Of a stretch of DNA of 21,319 bases, positions 7,275 to 13,624 are shown piece after piece. The stretch is from the IMG/VR virus record IMGVR_UViG_3300037847_003718, positions 1 to 21,319 of that record. One strand, given 5' to 3'. The notes below the pieces were generated by a model. The model was not told the DNA's origin. It saw nothing but the letters and a program-made list of their open reading frames with translations, and did not search any database. The translations under genes were made by a program, and so were the position numbers. The number at the start of each line of letters is the position of its first letter. The stretch's first letter is position 1. The DNA is from a virus.

Positions 7275-7301
7275 TAGTAACTAATTTATTCGTCTCCTCA
7301 T

Positions 7302-7346
7302 AAGGCTACCTGGACTCCGCTATATGTTTAGGTAGCCTTTTTATTT
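7302..7346 (+). terminator. Intrinsic terminator of rightward block
   Basis: AAGGCTACCT (7302-7311) pairs with AGGTAGCCTT (7330-7339) in a perfect 10-bp stem with an 18-base loop, followed by a T-rich tail (TTTTTATTTT to 7346). It lies between the convergent genes ending at 7274 and 7346. The T tract is on the plus-strand side only, so it should stop rightward transcripts and protect the replication genes from antisense transcription. Confidence 0.85.
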
Positions 7347-7795
7347 TACGCAGCTTGTTTTTCTGCTACCACTCGAAGTAAGTCATCAGCGTCCTCATCC
7401 ATCCCTATTTCCTTAAAGAACTTAGCGTGTAGTTTCAAGGATTCGATCTCGGTCATCCTTTTGGCTTTGATCTCTTGCATTGAGTATTGCAGTAGTTTGA
7501 TAAAGCGTGATTGATCCTTTCGGTCTTGAGGGGTTTGTGTTTCCACAAATTCATCCAAAGCAACCTCGTTCCTTTGTTCATTTCTGATGTTGTTTAAGAT
7601 CGAGTACACAACCTTGAGGGGTGGTAAGTACCTGGTCCTACATTCGGCAACCACTTGACTCCATCCCTTCTTTACTACCTCTTCATCATAGTTAACAAGT
7701 GCATCTCTCCATTCTTTTCCGAGCAGCTTGTTCTTCTCAATACTGAACGTCTCAAACAAGTCTATAACATAGTGATTCGCCTTTTCATTATTCAT
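7346..7795 (-). CDS. Putative helicase-loader-like replication protein
   Basis: The 149-residue product follows the initiator-like gene with an 8-base overlap, the order seen for lambda O and P and for other phage initiator/loader pairs. Its N-terminal ~60 residues (LFETFSIEKNKLLGKEWRDA, then EVVKKGWSQVV and RYLPPLKVVYSIL) follow the helical pattern of phage helicase loaders of the SPP1 gp39 kind, where a short helical domain ends with a 'pP' before the next helix. There is no Walker A, so it is not a DnaC-type AAA+ ATPase. The C-terminal half is charged and helical. The frame is certain; the role is inferred from gene order and a faint pattern. Confidence 0.6.
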   Translation of the reverse strand: MNNEKANHYVIDLFETFSIEKNKLLGKEWRDALVNYDEEVVKKGWSQVVAECRTRYLPPLKVVYSILNNIRNEQRNEVALDEFVETQTPQDRKDQSRFIKLLQYSMQEIKAKRMTEIESLKLHAKFFKEIGMDEDADDLLRVVAEKQAA

Positions 7796-8363
7796 CGAAC
7801 ATCTCCTTATATGTATTTACTTTGTTGGGGGTTATGGTCCCATTCTTCGCTTGGTATTCCACTGCATTTCGACACCAATTTCGGAAAGCTGCCTTTTTAT
7901 TCTTATAACGCTTTCCGTGAGCAAGTTGATAATCTTCCCATTTCTCAAACTCAGTCTCTAAGTCTAAAGTAGGATACTTCTCACTTAGACCTTCAAGTAT
8001 TACTTTAGGTTCAAGTGATACTTTAAGTGTATCCTTAACTAAAGGTTTTCCTTCTCTTACAATCTCATCCTTTCTAAATACTAACAAATTATTTTTATTA
8101 TCTAAGAGTAAATGATTATCTAAGTAAGATACTATATGATCTCTTATAGTATCTTTATATATATTATCTAAGTAATTAGATATATATTTAATTATATATT
8201 TATTATATATAGATAATATATTATAAAAAAACACACTCTTATACTTTAAGTCAAGCATTATTTCATCAATATCCGATAATTCCTGATATTCTAGCGTTTT
8301 GGTGCTATTTTCTTCATCCATTGTAATTAAAGGGGTTATTTGCTTGTTTTCTTCTTTAGCCAT
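7788..8363 (-). CDS. Putative phage replication initiator (O-like) protein
   Basis: The C-terminal 60 residues carry the signature that ends many phage replication initiators: YPTLDLETEFEKWEDYQLAH (about 130-149), then KRYKNKKAAFRNWCRNAVEY. In lambda O-type proteins this tail follows a DNA-binding domain. Here the central part (about 45-90) is unusually AT-coded and Ile/Tyr/Asn-rich, because it overlaps the candidate origin at 8097-8226; the repeated peptide [YL]LDN is the translation of the iterons. No clear winged-helix is visible in the first 40 residues, so the DNA-binding part may be reduced or divergent. A TGAGG SD supports the start at 8363. Confidence 0.65.
   Translation of the reverse strand: MAKEENKQITPLITMDEENSTKTLEYQELSDIDEIMLDLKYKSVFFYNILSIYNKYIIKYISNYLDNIYKDTIRDHIVSYLDNHLLLDNKNNLLVFRKDEIVREGKPLVKDTLKVSLEPKVILEGLSEKYPTLDLETEFEKWEDYQLAHGKRYKNKKAAFRNWCRNAVEYQAKNGTITPNKVNTYKEMFDE
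8097..8226. other. Candidate phage replication origin inside initiator gene
   Basis: Three direct copies of ATTATCTAAG (8097-8106, 8115-8124, 8163-8172; the last two extend to ATTATCTAAGTAA) resemble initiator-binding iterons. Between them is an inverted repeat with 11-bp arms AAGATACTATA (8126-8136) and TATAGTATCTT (8145-8155) around an 8-base loop. An almost pure A/T stretch follows (about 8154-8226, including a reverse-oriented AGATAAT at 8211), a likely DNA-unwinding element. Iterons plus AT-rich DNA within the initiator gene is the lambda origin plan. The evidence is sequence structure and context only. Confidence 0.5.
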
Positions 8364-8414
8364 ACCTATACCTCACTTTCTTTTTTTTTAACGATTAAGA
8401 CTATCTTACAAGCC

Positions 8415-8672
8415 TTATTTAACTATTCTAGGTTTACAATCTAAGCATACTTTATCCCTAAGTTTATATTTAGGGAAGTCCTGATAGCGTAAAACGGTTC
8501 TTTTGTTATCGGTACACCCTGTCTGAATGACCTCGTATGCTTGGTTGCATTTCTGACAATGAAATACATTAAATTCCTTTTTCCAATTCTTTCTTTGTCC
8601 GTGTTTAATCAAATGGTTTCTTGTTTGACTGGTGCAATCCAGTATCCAATCAATGATATGTGGTTCTTTCAT
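8415..8672 (-). CDS. Small zinc-binding-like protein
   Basis: The 85-residue protein has two CXXC pairs, CQKC (39-42) and CLDC (76-79), which could form one treble-clef or ribbon zinc site, within a strongly basic body (RNHLIKHGQRKNWKKEF). This favours nucleic-acid binding. It lies between the Nmad1-like gene and the initiator, two bases from its upstream neighbour. No family recognised; an HNH nuclease is unlikely because the His-Asn-His residues are absent. Confidence 0.65.
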   Translation of the reverse strand: MKEPHIIDWILDCTSQTRNHLIKHGQRKNWKKEFNVFHCQKCNQAYEVIQTGCTDNKRTVLRYQDFPKYKLRDKVCLDCKPRIVK

Positions 8673-8674
8673 GG

Positions 8675-9016
8675 TTACTTCTCTAGTTTTTTATCTAGTT
8701 GTTCAATGTGTTGTTTTTCATAGATCATCCCATAAAGCAGCACCAAGTAATTGACTGCATCTAAGATGCGACCATCTATCTTTTCATCAGAGGCCTCAGT
8801 TCCGTGTAAGATGTAGTAACGAATCGAATCAATGTGTTTGAGTAAATACACCATTAGTACCTCTTCTCTACTGAGATTCAAGCGTTCACCTACTGACTCG
8901 AAATTGGTAAACTTTTCACCACTACCAACGGTGTACTCCTCACCTTTCGCCTTACTGACTTCCAGGCAGTTCTTAAAGAACTTCTCTGCGATTAAAAAAA
9001 ATGTATCATTTTGCAT
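8675..9016 (-). CDS. Nmad1/DUF1599-like phage protein
   Basis: The central sequence KGEEYTVGSGEKFTNFESVG, then SREEVLMVYLLKHIDSIRYY and GRILDAVNYLVLL, follows the pattern of the DUF1599 family, also called nucleotide-modification-associated domain 1 (Nmad1). That family is all-helical and related in layout to MazG-type nucleotide pyrophosphohydrolases, with conserved Glu, Lys-His and Asp-Asn-Tyr residues seen here. ATG 9016 is preferred: GTGGAG lies ten bases upstream. A further in-frame ATG at 9034 lacks an SD. It overlaps the 9006 gene by 11 bases. A link to modified nucleotides is family inference. Confidence 0.65.
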   Translation of the reverse strand: MQNDTFFLIAEKFFKNCLEVSKAKGEEYTVGSGEKFTNFESVGERLNLSREEVLMVYLLKHIDSIRYYILHGTEASDEKIDGRILDAVNYLVLLYGMIYEKQHIEQLDKKLEK

Positions 9017-9242
9017 TTTTAATATACTCCACATCTACTGCGTAGACCATTCCTAGCTTGGTCCACTTGGTTCTAAAATTCTTCCAATTCTCTGCACGAT
9101 GATTGATTGCAGTTGTAAACTCATTACTTCTACGAAATATCTCGTGTTTAGCGACTTGTTCAGGGGGTGCTTCCTCGTGTGGATAGCGAATGGCTATCGT
9201 ACAGATCATTCTATCTAACTTAACTTGCTCTACCACGACCAT
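9006..9242 (-). CDS. Hypothetical 78-residue protein
   Basis: The frame opens at 9242 (MVVVEQVKLDRMICTIAIRY); an internal ATG twelve codons in is also possible, and neither has a strong SD. The product is basic with several aromatics (NHRAENWKNFRTKWTKLGMV). It overlaps the upstream 54-residue gene by 23 bases and the downstream gene by 11, normal for this compressed operon. No family recognised. Confidence 0.6.
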   Translation of the reverse strand: MVVVEQVKLDRMICTIAIRYPHEEAPPEQVAKHEIFRRSNEFTTAINHRAENWKNFRTKWTKLGMVYAVDVEYIKNAK

Positions 9243-9384
9243 AATGACGATAAATATTCTCTAATTGCAACATTCTCGTATATCCAGAGCTGCCCTTCTC
9301 TATAGTACCTTCCTTGTATAACTCACGATATAACTCAACAATACTTTGCAAACTCCCCATTGCTTTCTTTTTACTTTTTTCCAT
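9220..9384 (-). CDS. Predicted 54-residue small protein
   Basis: GAGG lies seven bases upstream of the ATG at 9384, inside the 3' end of the preceding nuclease gene. The product (MEKSKKKAMGSLQSIVELYR...) is basic and helical, ending NIYRHYGRGRAS. Without it the region 9243-9370 would be an empty gap in an otherwise fully overlapping operon. Function unknown. Confidence 0.6.
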   Translation of the reverse strand: MEKSKKKAMGSLQSIVELYRELYKEGTIEKGSSGYTRMLQLENIYRHYGRGRAS

Positions 9385-9658
9385 TTTTTAACCTCGTTAT
9401 TTTATAGATCTCACCTCTATCTTCTTTAAATAGTACCCAATCGCAAGTGCCTAAACTAAGCCACTTAGGGACACTACTTCTTACTTTACATTGAATCTTC
9501 ACTCCATCTGCAAGTATATCAACATCTTCCTGACATCCTGGTAGACTCAATCCATTACTTCCATAGGCTCTTTCCACATCTTCATAGCCTAATTCTTTTA
9601 ACTCTTTTACACACTCGTATTCAAAACGATTGCCTTTTTGTTTACTTTTGTTTGGCAT
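9371..9658 (-). CDS. Putative PD-(D/E)XK nuclease, Holliday-resolvase-like
   Basis: With the ATG at 9658 (GAGGAGG SD seven bases upstream) the protein has 95 residues. It shows a small PD-(D/E)XK core: KGNRFEYECVKEL with E13, QEDVDIL with D45/D47, then KIQCKVR with Q56 and K58. The pattern resembles Hjc-type resolvases and related small phage endonucleases that process branched DNA. The frame extends further to 9721 but that part lacks an SD and overlaps the preceding gene. It overlaps the upstream gene by 17 bases. Nuclease fold is likely; the DNA substrate is inferred. Confidence 0.65.
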   Translation of the reverse strand: MPNKSKQKGNRFEYECVKELKELGYEDVERAYGSNGLSLPGCQEDVDILADGVKIQCKVRSSVPKWLSLGTCDWVLFKEDRGEIYKITRLKNGKK

Positions 9659-9911
9659 TTTTTTCCTCCTCATATACAAACATATAGACGGGAGTATGCT
9701 CTCCCATATTTGCACCTTCAATATTATAATAAAAATATTCTATTGCTTCCTCAGTGGTCATATCCTGAGATTGTAACTTTTTCAGGATCTTACCAATGCT
9801 ATAAACCACTCTTTGCTTACTATCTATGCCGAGAATAGCATCATCAAAGCCATCAGCTTTCAGTGTGTGATCAGGTTCTGCATACATATCCATAAAATCT
9901 TGTAAACTCAT
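9642..9911 (-). CDS. Hypothetical 89-residue phage protein
   Basis: The acidic product contains DGFDDAILGIDSKQRVVYSI followed by DMTTEEAIEYFYYNIEGANM and a conserved-looking GEHTPVYMF. I remember similar small proteins in many phages, often near replication genes, without a known role. No cysteine motif or membrane segment. It is coupled to the upstream nuclease gene by ATGA (9908-9911). Confidence 0.7.
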   Translation of the reverse strand: MSLQDFMDMYAEPDHTLKADGFDDAILGIDSKQRVVYSIGKILKKLQSQDMTTEEAIEYFYYNIEGANMGEHTPVYMFVYEEEKNAKQK

Positions 9912-10300
9912 ATTGGAAACTCCATATATTGATAAAAATAATTACGCTTTTTCTGTTGTCGGTTCTTACTGGGTTTCAGTGCCAGGTTGATGGAAGTTTG
10001 ATTCTCATAAGGCACATAACAGATCATATCCTTGTCCTTATAGTAGACTGCAACAATGTCAATAATATCCTTATTACGATACTTATGCAGCCGAACTTCA
10101 ATGGCAGTATCACTCTTCAGGTCCGTAATCGTCTTTACTTGAATCCTAAGAAACTCTTTCTTTCTTCTTTCTACAATAAGATCAACACCTTGCTCATCAA
10201 TAACAGGACGATAAACATGATAATTGTATCGTGAGATCAAATCCTTTATCACCGCAGTTTCACCAATGAATCCTATCCGTATCGTGCTTACTTTGCTCAT
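9908..10300 (-). CDS. PD-(D/E)XK endonuclease-like protein
   Basis: The first 60 residues show the PD-(D/E)XK layout: RIGFIGETAVIKDL with E14, EQGVDLIVERR with D40, and FLRIQVKT with Q54 and K56. This resembles the family of stand-alone PD-(D/E)XK endonucleases found in phages and group I introns. The C-terminal half is basic (KPSKNRQQKKRNYFYQYM), suiting DNA contact. An AGGAG SD seven bases upstream supports the start, and the ATG overlaps the methyltransferase stop. The specific substrate is unknown. Confidence 0.7.
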   Translation of the reverse strand: MSKVSTIRIGFIGETAVIKDLISRYNYHVYRPVIDEQGVDLIVERRKKEFLRIQVKTITDLKSDTAIEVRLHKYRNKDIIDIVAVYYKDKDMICYVPYENQTSINLALKPSKNRQQKKRNYFYQYMEFPI

Positions 10301-11208
10301 ACAAATAACTCCTGTTGTACAAATCGTTTATTTGCTATTTTGATGTATTCTGGATTGAGTTCTATCCCTAACCACTTACGATATAATCTCTGTGCTACAT
10401 ACCCTGTAGTACCACTCCCAAAAAAAGGATCAAGAACTATATCTCCTTTTTTACTACCTGCTTTAATACATAATTCAGGAAGTTTTTCAGGAAATACTGC
10501 GAAGTGAGCTTCTTTGTATGGTTGAGTATTTATCTTCCACACTGAGCGTTTATTTCTGCCTAACTCTGCAAAATTTGCATCTTTAAGGCCATGATGAATA
10601 AGTAGTTTATCTTTAGTTCCATTTCTAAAATTACTTCTATCTCTAGTACCCCAATTTTGTGCAGGTTCTTTAATACTTTCAGCATCATAGTAGTAATTAG
10701 CTGACTTAGTTAATAAAAAGATATATTCGTGGGATTTAGTGCATCTATCTGTTACTGACTCAGGCATAGGATTCGGTTTATGCCAGATTATATCTTGCCT
10801 GAGATACCAACCATCTTGTTGAAGTGCAAAAGCAACTCTCCAGGGAATACCAATTAAATCTTTTGGCTTAATATTTTCACTTGGCTTTGGTCTAGTAACA
10901 CCATAATCATTATTACCACGAAGAGTTTGATTTGTTGTTGTAGACCTTCCTCCACTTGAATAACTATCTCCAAGATTTAACCATAAAGTACCATCATCTT
11001 TTAAGGTTCTTCTTACTTCACGAAAAACCTTTACCATATTTTCTACATATTCTTCTGGAGTTTCTTCAAGTCCGAGCTGATCATCTTCACCATAATCCCT
11101 AAGTCCCCAATATGGAGGAGAGGTAACAACACATTGTATTGTATTGTCCTCTATATCTTGAAGGCGTTCAATTACATCGCCTTGTAGTATTGTATTTACT
11201 TTAGCCAT
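10297..11208 (-). CDS. DNA methyltransferase, N4/N6 beta-class
   Basis: The protein transfers a methyl group from S-adenosylmethionine to an exocyclic amino group of a base. The catalytic motif IV is TSPPYWG at 29-35 and the SAM-binding motif I is LDPFFGSGTTG at 259-269, followed by GIELNPEYI. Motif IV before motif I is the beta-class order, and SPPY is more typical of N4-cytosine than of N6-adenine enzymes, which usually have DPPY. At 303 residues it is complete. The variable region between the motifs is the likely target-recognition part. Its start overlaps the preceding endonuclease-like gene by 13 bases. Confidence 0.9.
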   Translation of the reverse strand: MAKVNTILQGDVIERLQDIEDNTIQCVVTSPPYWGLRDYGEDDQLGLEETPEEYVENMVKVFREVRRTLKDDGTLWLNLGDSYSSGGRSTTTNQTLRGNNDYGVTRPKPSENIKPKDLIGIPWRVAFALQQDGWYLRQDIIWHKPNPMPESVTDRCTKSHEYIFLLTKSANYYYDAESIKEPAQNWGTRDRSNFRNGTKDKLLIHHGLKDANFAELGRNKRSVWKINTQPYKEAHFAVFPEKLPELCIKAGSKKGDIVLDPFFGSGTTGYVAQRLYRKWLGIELNPEYIKIANKRFVQQELFV

Positions 11209-11663
11209 TCCACACCAATATGTCTTAGGTCATCACTCTTAATTAAGGTAATAGCATCATTTCTATCTTTTCTTCGGTATAGTTTATATTGGGCAAGTAA
11301 AGGTTTATCGACAAACTCGTGTGCCACAAACCTCTGTACATAATCAATTAAATTACTGGGTCTGACTAATATCCAACTCTTGTTGGTCTCAAAAGCGATC
11401 ATATCAGCGTGAGAATTATAAAGCCAACCATCATCATTGACTCCCTGAACCTCTATCCAATGCCATTCATCTTGCACTTCTTCTCCTCTACGAAGTGCTT
11501 TCATACCTTTTATTTCTATATTAGCAGAGATGTTGATGTCATAATGATGGTTCATATCATAGGCTGCTCCGACTTTTACACCTGTAAAGCCTTGATTTTC
11601 AATAAATGATTTAAATCTTATTTCTGTTTCTAAACCATCTAATACTTGTTTTTTATTTAACAT
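11196..11663 (-). CDS. Restriction-endonuclease-like PD-(D/E)XK protein
   Basis: The N-terminal half fits a PD-(D/E)XK core: E14 in GLETEIRFK, D42 in HHYDINI, and E50-I-K52 in NIEIKGM. A following HWIEVQGVNDDGWLYNSHAD (68-87) and the strand FETNKSWILV resemble marine-phage proteins that I recall as restriction-endonuclease-like. It lies directly upstream of, and overlaps, the DNA methyltransferase, as expected for an endonuclease/methyltransferase pair. A GAGGG SD is at the start. Cleavage activity and sequence specificity are inferred. Confidence 0.65.
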   Translation of the reverse strand: MLNKKQVLDGLETEIRFKSFIENQGFTGVKVGAAYDMNHHYDINISANIEIKGMKALRRGEEVQDEWHWIEVQGVNDDGWLYNSHADMIAFETNKSWILVRPSNLIDYVQRFVAHEFVDKPLLAQYKLYRRKDRNDAITLIKSDDLRHIGVEWLK

Positions 11664-11691
11664 ATTACCCTCGGTATGTGATTACAAAGAG

Positions 11692-11718
11692 AGGGGGCAG
11701 ACACCATGTCTACCCCCT
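11692..11718 (-). other. Strong intercistronic hairpin
   Basis: AGGGGGCAGACA (11692-11703) pairs with TGTCTACCCCCT (11707-11718) with one mismatch and a three-base loop. It sits in a 71-base gap, 17 bases after the SSB-tailed gene's stop and before the nuclease/methyltransferase pair. No T tract follows on either strand, so it is more likely an RNA processing or stability element, or a partial attenuator, than a normal terminator. Confidence 0.6.
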
Positions 11719-11734
11719 GAGAGATACTAACTAA

Positions 11735-11992
11735 CTAGAATGGGAGATCATCGTCCTCCTGCTTCTTTGGTGCAACTCCACCCTTATCAAAGGGTTCATT
11801 GATGTTGCAACTAAGATAAGTTTCACCTTTTTTGGTTTGACTTACCCAACCTGCACCCTCTACCTTACCAATACCATCTAGTTCCCCAGAGATATTGTAT
11901 GTAGGTGAGTTTTCACCTTTTTCTTTGCCTAACTTTGCATAGTCGATCTTAAATAGATTGACCTTGCCTATCTTTTTTGGTCTTGTAGCCAT
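11735..11992 (-). CDS. Small protein with SSB-type C-terminal tip
   Basis: The 85-residue product ends QEDDDLPF, nearly identical to the acidic tip (DDDIPF) with which bacterial single-stranded-DNA-binding protein recruits exonuclease I, RecO, PriA and other partners. The body (NLFKIDYAKL, then GKVEGAGWVSQTKKGETYLS) suggests a short OB-like beta sheet but is smaller than a canonical SSB domain. GGAGG lies eight bases before the ATG, and TAATG joins it to the exonuclease gene. It may be a phage ssDNA-binding protein partnering the neighbouring nuclease. The tip is seen; binding to DNA is inferred. Confidence 0.7.
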   Translation of the reverse strand: MATRPKKIGKVNLFKIDYAKLGKEKGENSPTYNISGELDGIGKVEGAGWVSQTKKGETYLSCNINEPFDKGGVAPKKQEDDDLPF

Positions 11993-12993
11993 TATGCTAC
12001 CTCCTTTTGTTTTTCTTGTTCGGTGATGATTGTATCTGTTTTCATTTTCTTATCTGTAACCATCACATTTTTGTTTGCTTTAAAGCAGGATTTGATTCCT
12101 CTCGGTCTTGGTTTTGCATAAACGGGTTTAATAGGTCCGTTCTGTGCATACCATAACTTAACCATAGAATCCCATTCCTGAGTTAAATCTTCTTCAACTA
12201 GCTTGAGTTTATACTTGGGCGCAGTTCTCCAACTATTCATCACATAAAGAACTCCCATGAAATCAATAGGATGCTCTGGAAATAAACCATTCCATAACTC
12301 CTTATATGCTGTAACCTGGTACTTATGATGCTCAAACTTGTTCGCAACGGTAGATGAGTTTCTTACCGTCTTAATATCAAGCATGATCCTACCTGACATA
12401 CCTTCTTTTAGATCTGTACACCTTGCTTCAGCAGGAGTAAGTCCATCCTCTACTTTGATACGAGCAATCATATCAGCAGTCCCTGTGTAATCCTTCCTAC
12501 TATCAAATAAAGGCACTTCATTACCCTCTATCTGTATTGTATGATCTAAGAAGAACTTGTTGCCAGACTCCATGAATTTGATCATAGGATCTGTCCACTC
12601 TCTTACTTCCTGAGTATCAGGATCATAGTATTTACTATCAAAGTCAATATCAACACCCATCGATAACTGCTCTAAACAAAGGTGTATTTGTGTACCTTCC
12701 CTAGCAGCTTTATTGGCATACTGCATCGCATCTTCATAACTATTGGCATCACCTAACCACTTATCAAAACCAATGCCCTTCGCCATAATATTCTGTATGG
12801 TAGTAACACTAGGTAAGTGCTGACGGTTTTCTTTAGTCCACTCCTGAGTCTTGAAATTCTCTTCTAAGTGGGTAAGTAACGGTGCATACGCCCTCCCAAA
12901 AGGAAAATCAATCCTCTCGATAGGCGTAAGTAATGTCGTGTTCGGGGGATGATACGCTTGTTTGCGCTTGGTTGAACTTGCTCTTTTTGACAT
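11992..12993 (-). CDS. RecB/Cas4-like PD-(D/E)XK exonuclease
   Basis: The 333-residue protein has the motif series of the RecB/Cas4/lambda-exonuclease-like nucleases. They are REGTQIHLCLE with H104, YTGTADMIARI with D174, MLDIKT with D206 and K208, and KYQVTAYKELW with Q226 and Y230. Such phage enzymes resect duplex ends for recombination-dependent replication. ATG 12993 is chosen because GAGGAGG lies six bases upstream; the frame extends five codons further to 13008 without an SD. It is followed by the SSB-tailed gene. No annealing protein of the Beta/RecT/Erf type is visible in the window. Confidence 0.8.
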   Translation of the reverse strand: MSKRASSTKRKQAYHPPNTTLLTPIERIDFPFGRAYAPLLTHLEENFKTQEWTKENRQHLPSVTTIQNIMAKGIGFDKWLGDANSYEDAMQYANKAAREGTQIHLCLEQLSMGVDIDFDSKYYDPDTQEVREWTDPMIKFMESGNKFFLDHTIQIEGNEVPLFDSRKDYTGTADMIARIKVEDGLTPAEARCTDLKEGMSGRIMLDIKTVRNSSTVANKFEHHKYQVTAYKELWNGLFPEHPIDFMGVLYVMNSWRTAPKYKLKLVEEDLTQEWDSMVKLWYAQNGPIKPVYAKPRPRGIKSCFKANKNVMVTDKKMKTDTIITEQEKQKEVA

Positions 12994-13129
12994 GAGTGTC
13001 CTCCTCATTTGTTATTGTTTTATACTTGGTAAATCTTCCATTATGTTTTTTCACTAACTCTTTTAATTCTTCTTGAAATGCTTTTCTATTGTTATCATCA
13101 AATACGATGGTAAAACTTGGTCTACTCAT
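12908..13129 (-). CDS. Hypothetical 73-residue protein, long overlap with exonuclease
   Basis: The product begins MSRPSFTIVFDDNNRKAFQE and is basic and helical in its first 45 residues. The last 28 codons lie out of frame over the 5' end of the exonuclease gene (86 bases), which is exceptional here. The start overlaps the upstream stop by eight bases and has only a weak SD. Either both frames are used, or the frame's C-terminal end is a non-functional extension after loss of an earlier stop. No family recognised. Confidence 0.55.
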   Translation of the reverse strand: MSRPSFTIVFDDNNRKAFQEELKELVKKHNGRFTKYKTITNEEDTHVKKSKFNQAQTSVSSPEHDITYAYRED

Positions 13130-13391
13130 TCTCTAGTAACCTTACTTTTGTTTGTGGCGCAATTCGTTGATTAAATGCACTCCTTGTTTCTTTATTGCCT
13201 TCCCAATCAACCTCTTCATAAGAATCCCATCTAACTAATACACTGCCACTACCAATATCAAGTACCCTCCCCGTTCTCTTACCACACTTAAATTGATGTT
13301 CTTCCTTTAACTGACTAATAAAATAGGTACTGCCCACTTGAAGAGGTATATGCGAGGAGGCACTTTGTTCCATAGGGTAAGGCATAATCAC
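13122..13391 (-). CDS. Hypothetical 89-residue protein
   Basis: The frame opens with GTG at 13391, overlapping the preceding stop (GTGA); an ATG two codons later (13385) is an equally good start, with AAGGA ten bases upstream. The product carries GSTYFISQLKEEHQFKCGKR and RVLDIGSGSVLVRWDSYEEV, a probable small beta-barrel reminiscent of SH3/Tudor-like folds. A role in protein or nucleic-acid contacts is possible but not demonstrated. Confidence 0.6.
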   Translation of the reverse strand: MIMPYPMEQSASSHIPLQVGSTYFISQLKEEHQFKCGKRTGRVLDIGSGSVLVRWDSYEEVDWEGNKETRSAFNQRIAPQTKVRLLENE

Positions 13392-13585
13392 GGAGTCCTT
13401 ACTCTAGTGTGGGCAGTAGTTCTTTCGTTCACAAATCTTTGTACTTCTGACTTACTGATCAGTTTCTTTTTGTGAGATAGATTTAATACACTCAGTTCAC
13501 CAGACTTGATCCAATTTGTAATCGTTCTGTTAGAACTTCTGAGCATATCTGCTACTTCATTGATCGTATAGTATTCATTTTCCAT
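13388..13585 (-). CDS. MerR/excisionase-type HTH protein
   Basis: The 65-residue protein fits the small MerR-like helix-turn-helix family: MENEYYTINEVADMLRSSNR places the first helix pair, then TITNWIKSGELSVLNL and KKLISKSEVQRFV give the wing and final helix. Such proteins act as excisionases or as small transcription factors. It is the first gene of the leftward replication operon, so a regulator of that operon is plausible. A candidate promoter lies immediately upstream. No SD is evident before the ATG. Confidence 0.75.
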   Translation of the reverse strand: MENEYYTINEVADMLRSSNRTITNWIKSGELSVLNLSHKKKLISKSEVQRFVNERTTAHTRVRTP

Positions 13586-13596
13586 GCCAAATACTA

Positions 13597-13624
13597 ATTG
13601 TATAAAATGGTAAAAACAAGTAAA
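13597..13624 (-). promoter_or_regulatory. Candidate sigma-70-like promoter for replication operon
   Basis: On the minus strand TTTACT (13619-13624) and TACAAT (13597-13602) are separated by 16 bases, similar to TTGACA and TATAAT. The predicted start would fall only a few bases before the HTH gene's ATG, giving a near-leaderless mRNA, which fits the absence of an SD there. It lies in the 51-base gap after the endolysin gene, one of the few true gaps in this strand. Confidence 0.35.

Noticed and set aside
7302-7346. Bidirectional terminator between convergent genes
   Set aside because: The stem is symmetric but a T tract follows it only on the plus strand; the minus-strand side continues ATGAGGAG, so only rightward termination is claimed.
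8097-8175. CRISPR-like array
   Set aside because: The repeat is only 10-13 bases, spacing is irregular (18 and 48 bases), and it lies inside a coding gene.
11692-11718. Standard intrinsic terminator
   Set aside because: No T run follows the stem on either strand.
13388-13585. Excisionase as proof of a temperate phage
   Set aside because: Small MerR-like HTH proteins also act as simple regulators; no integrase, repressor or att site is visible.
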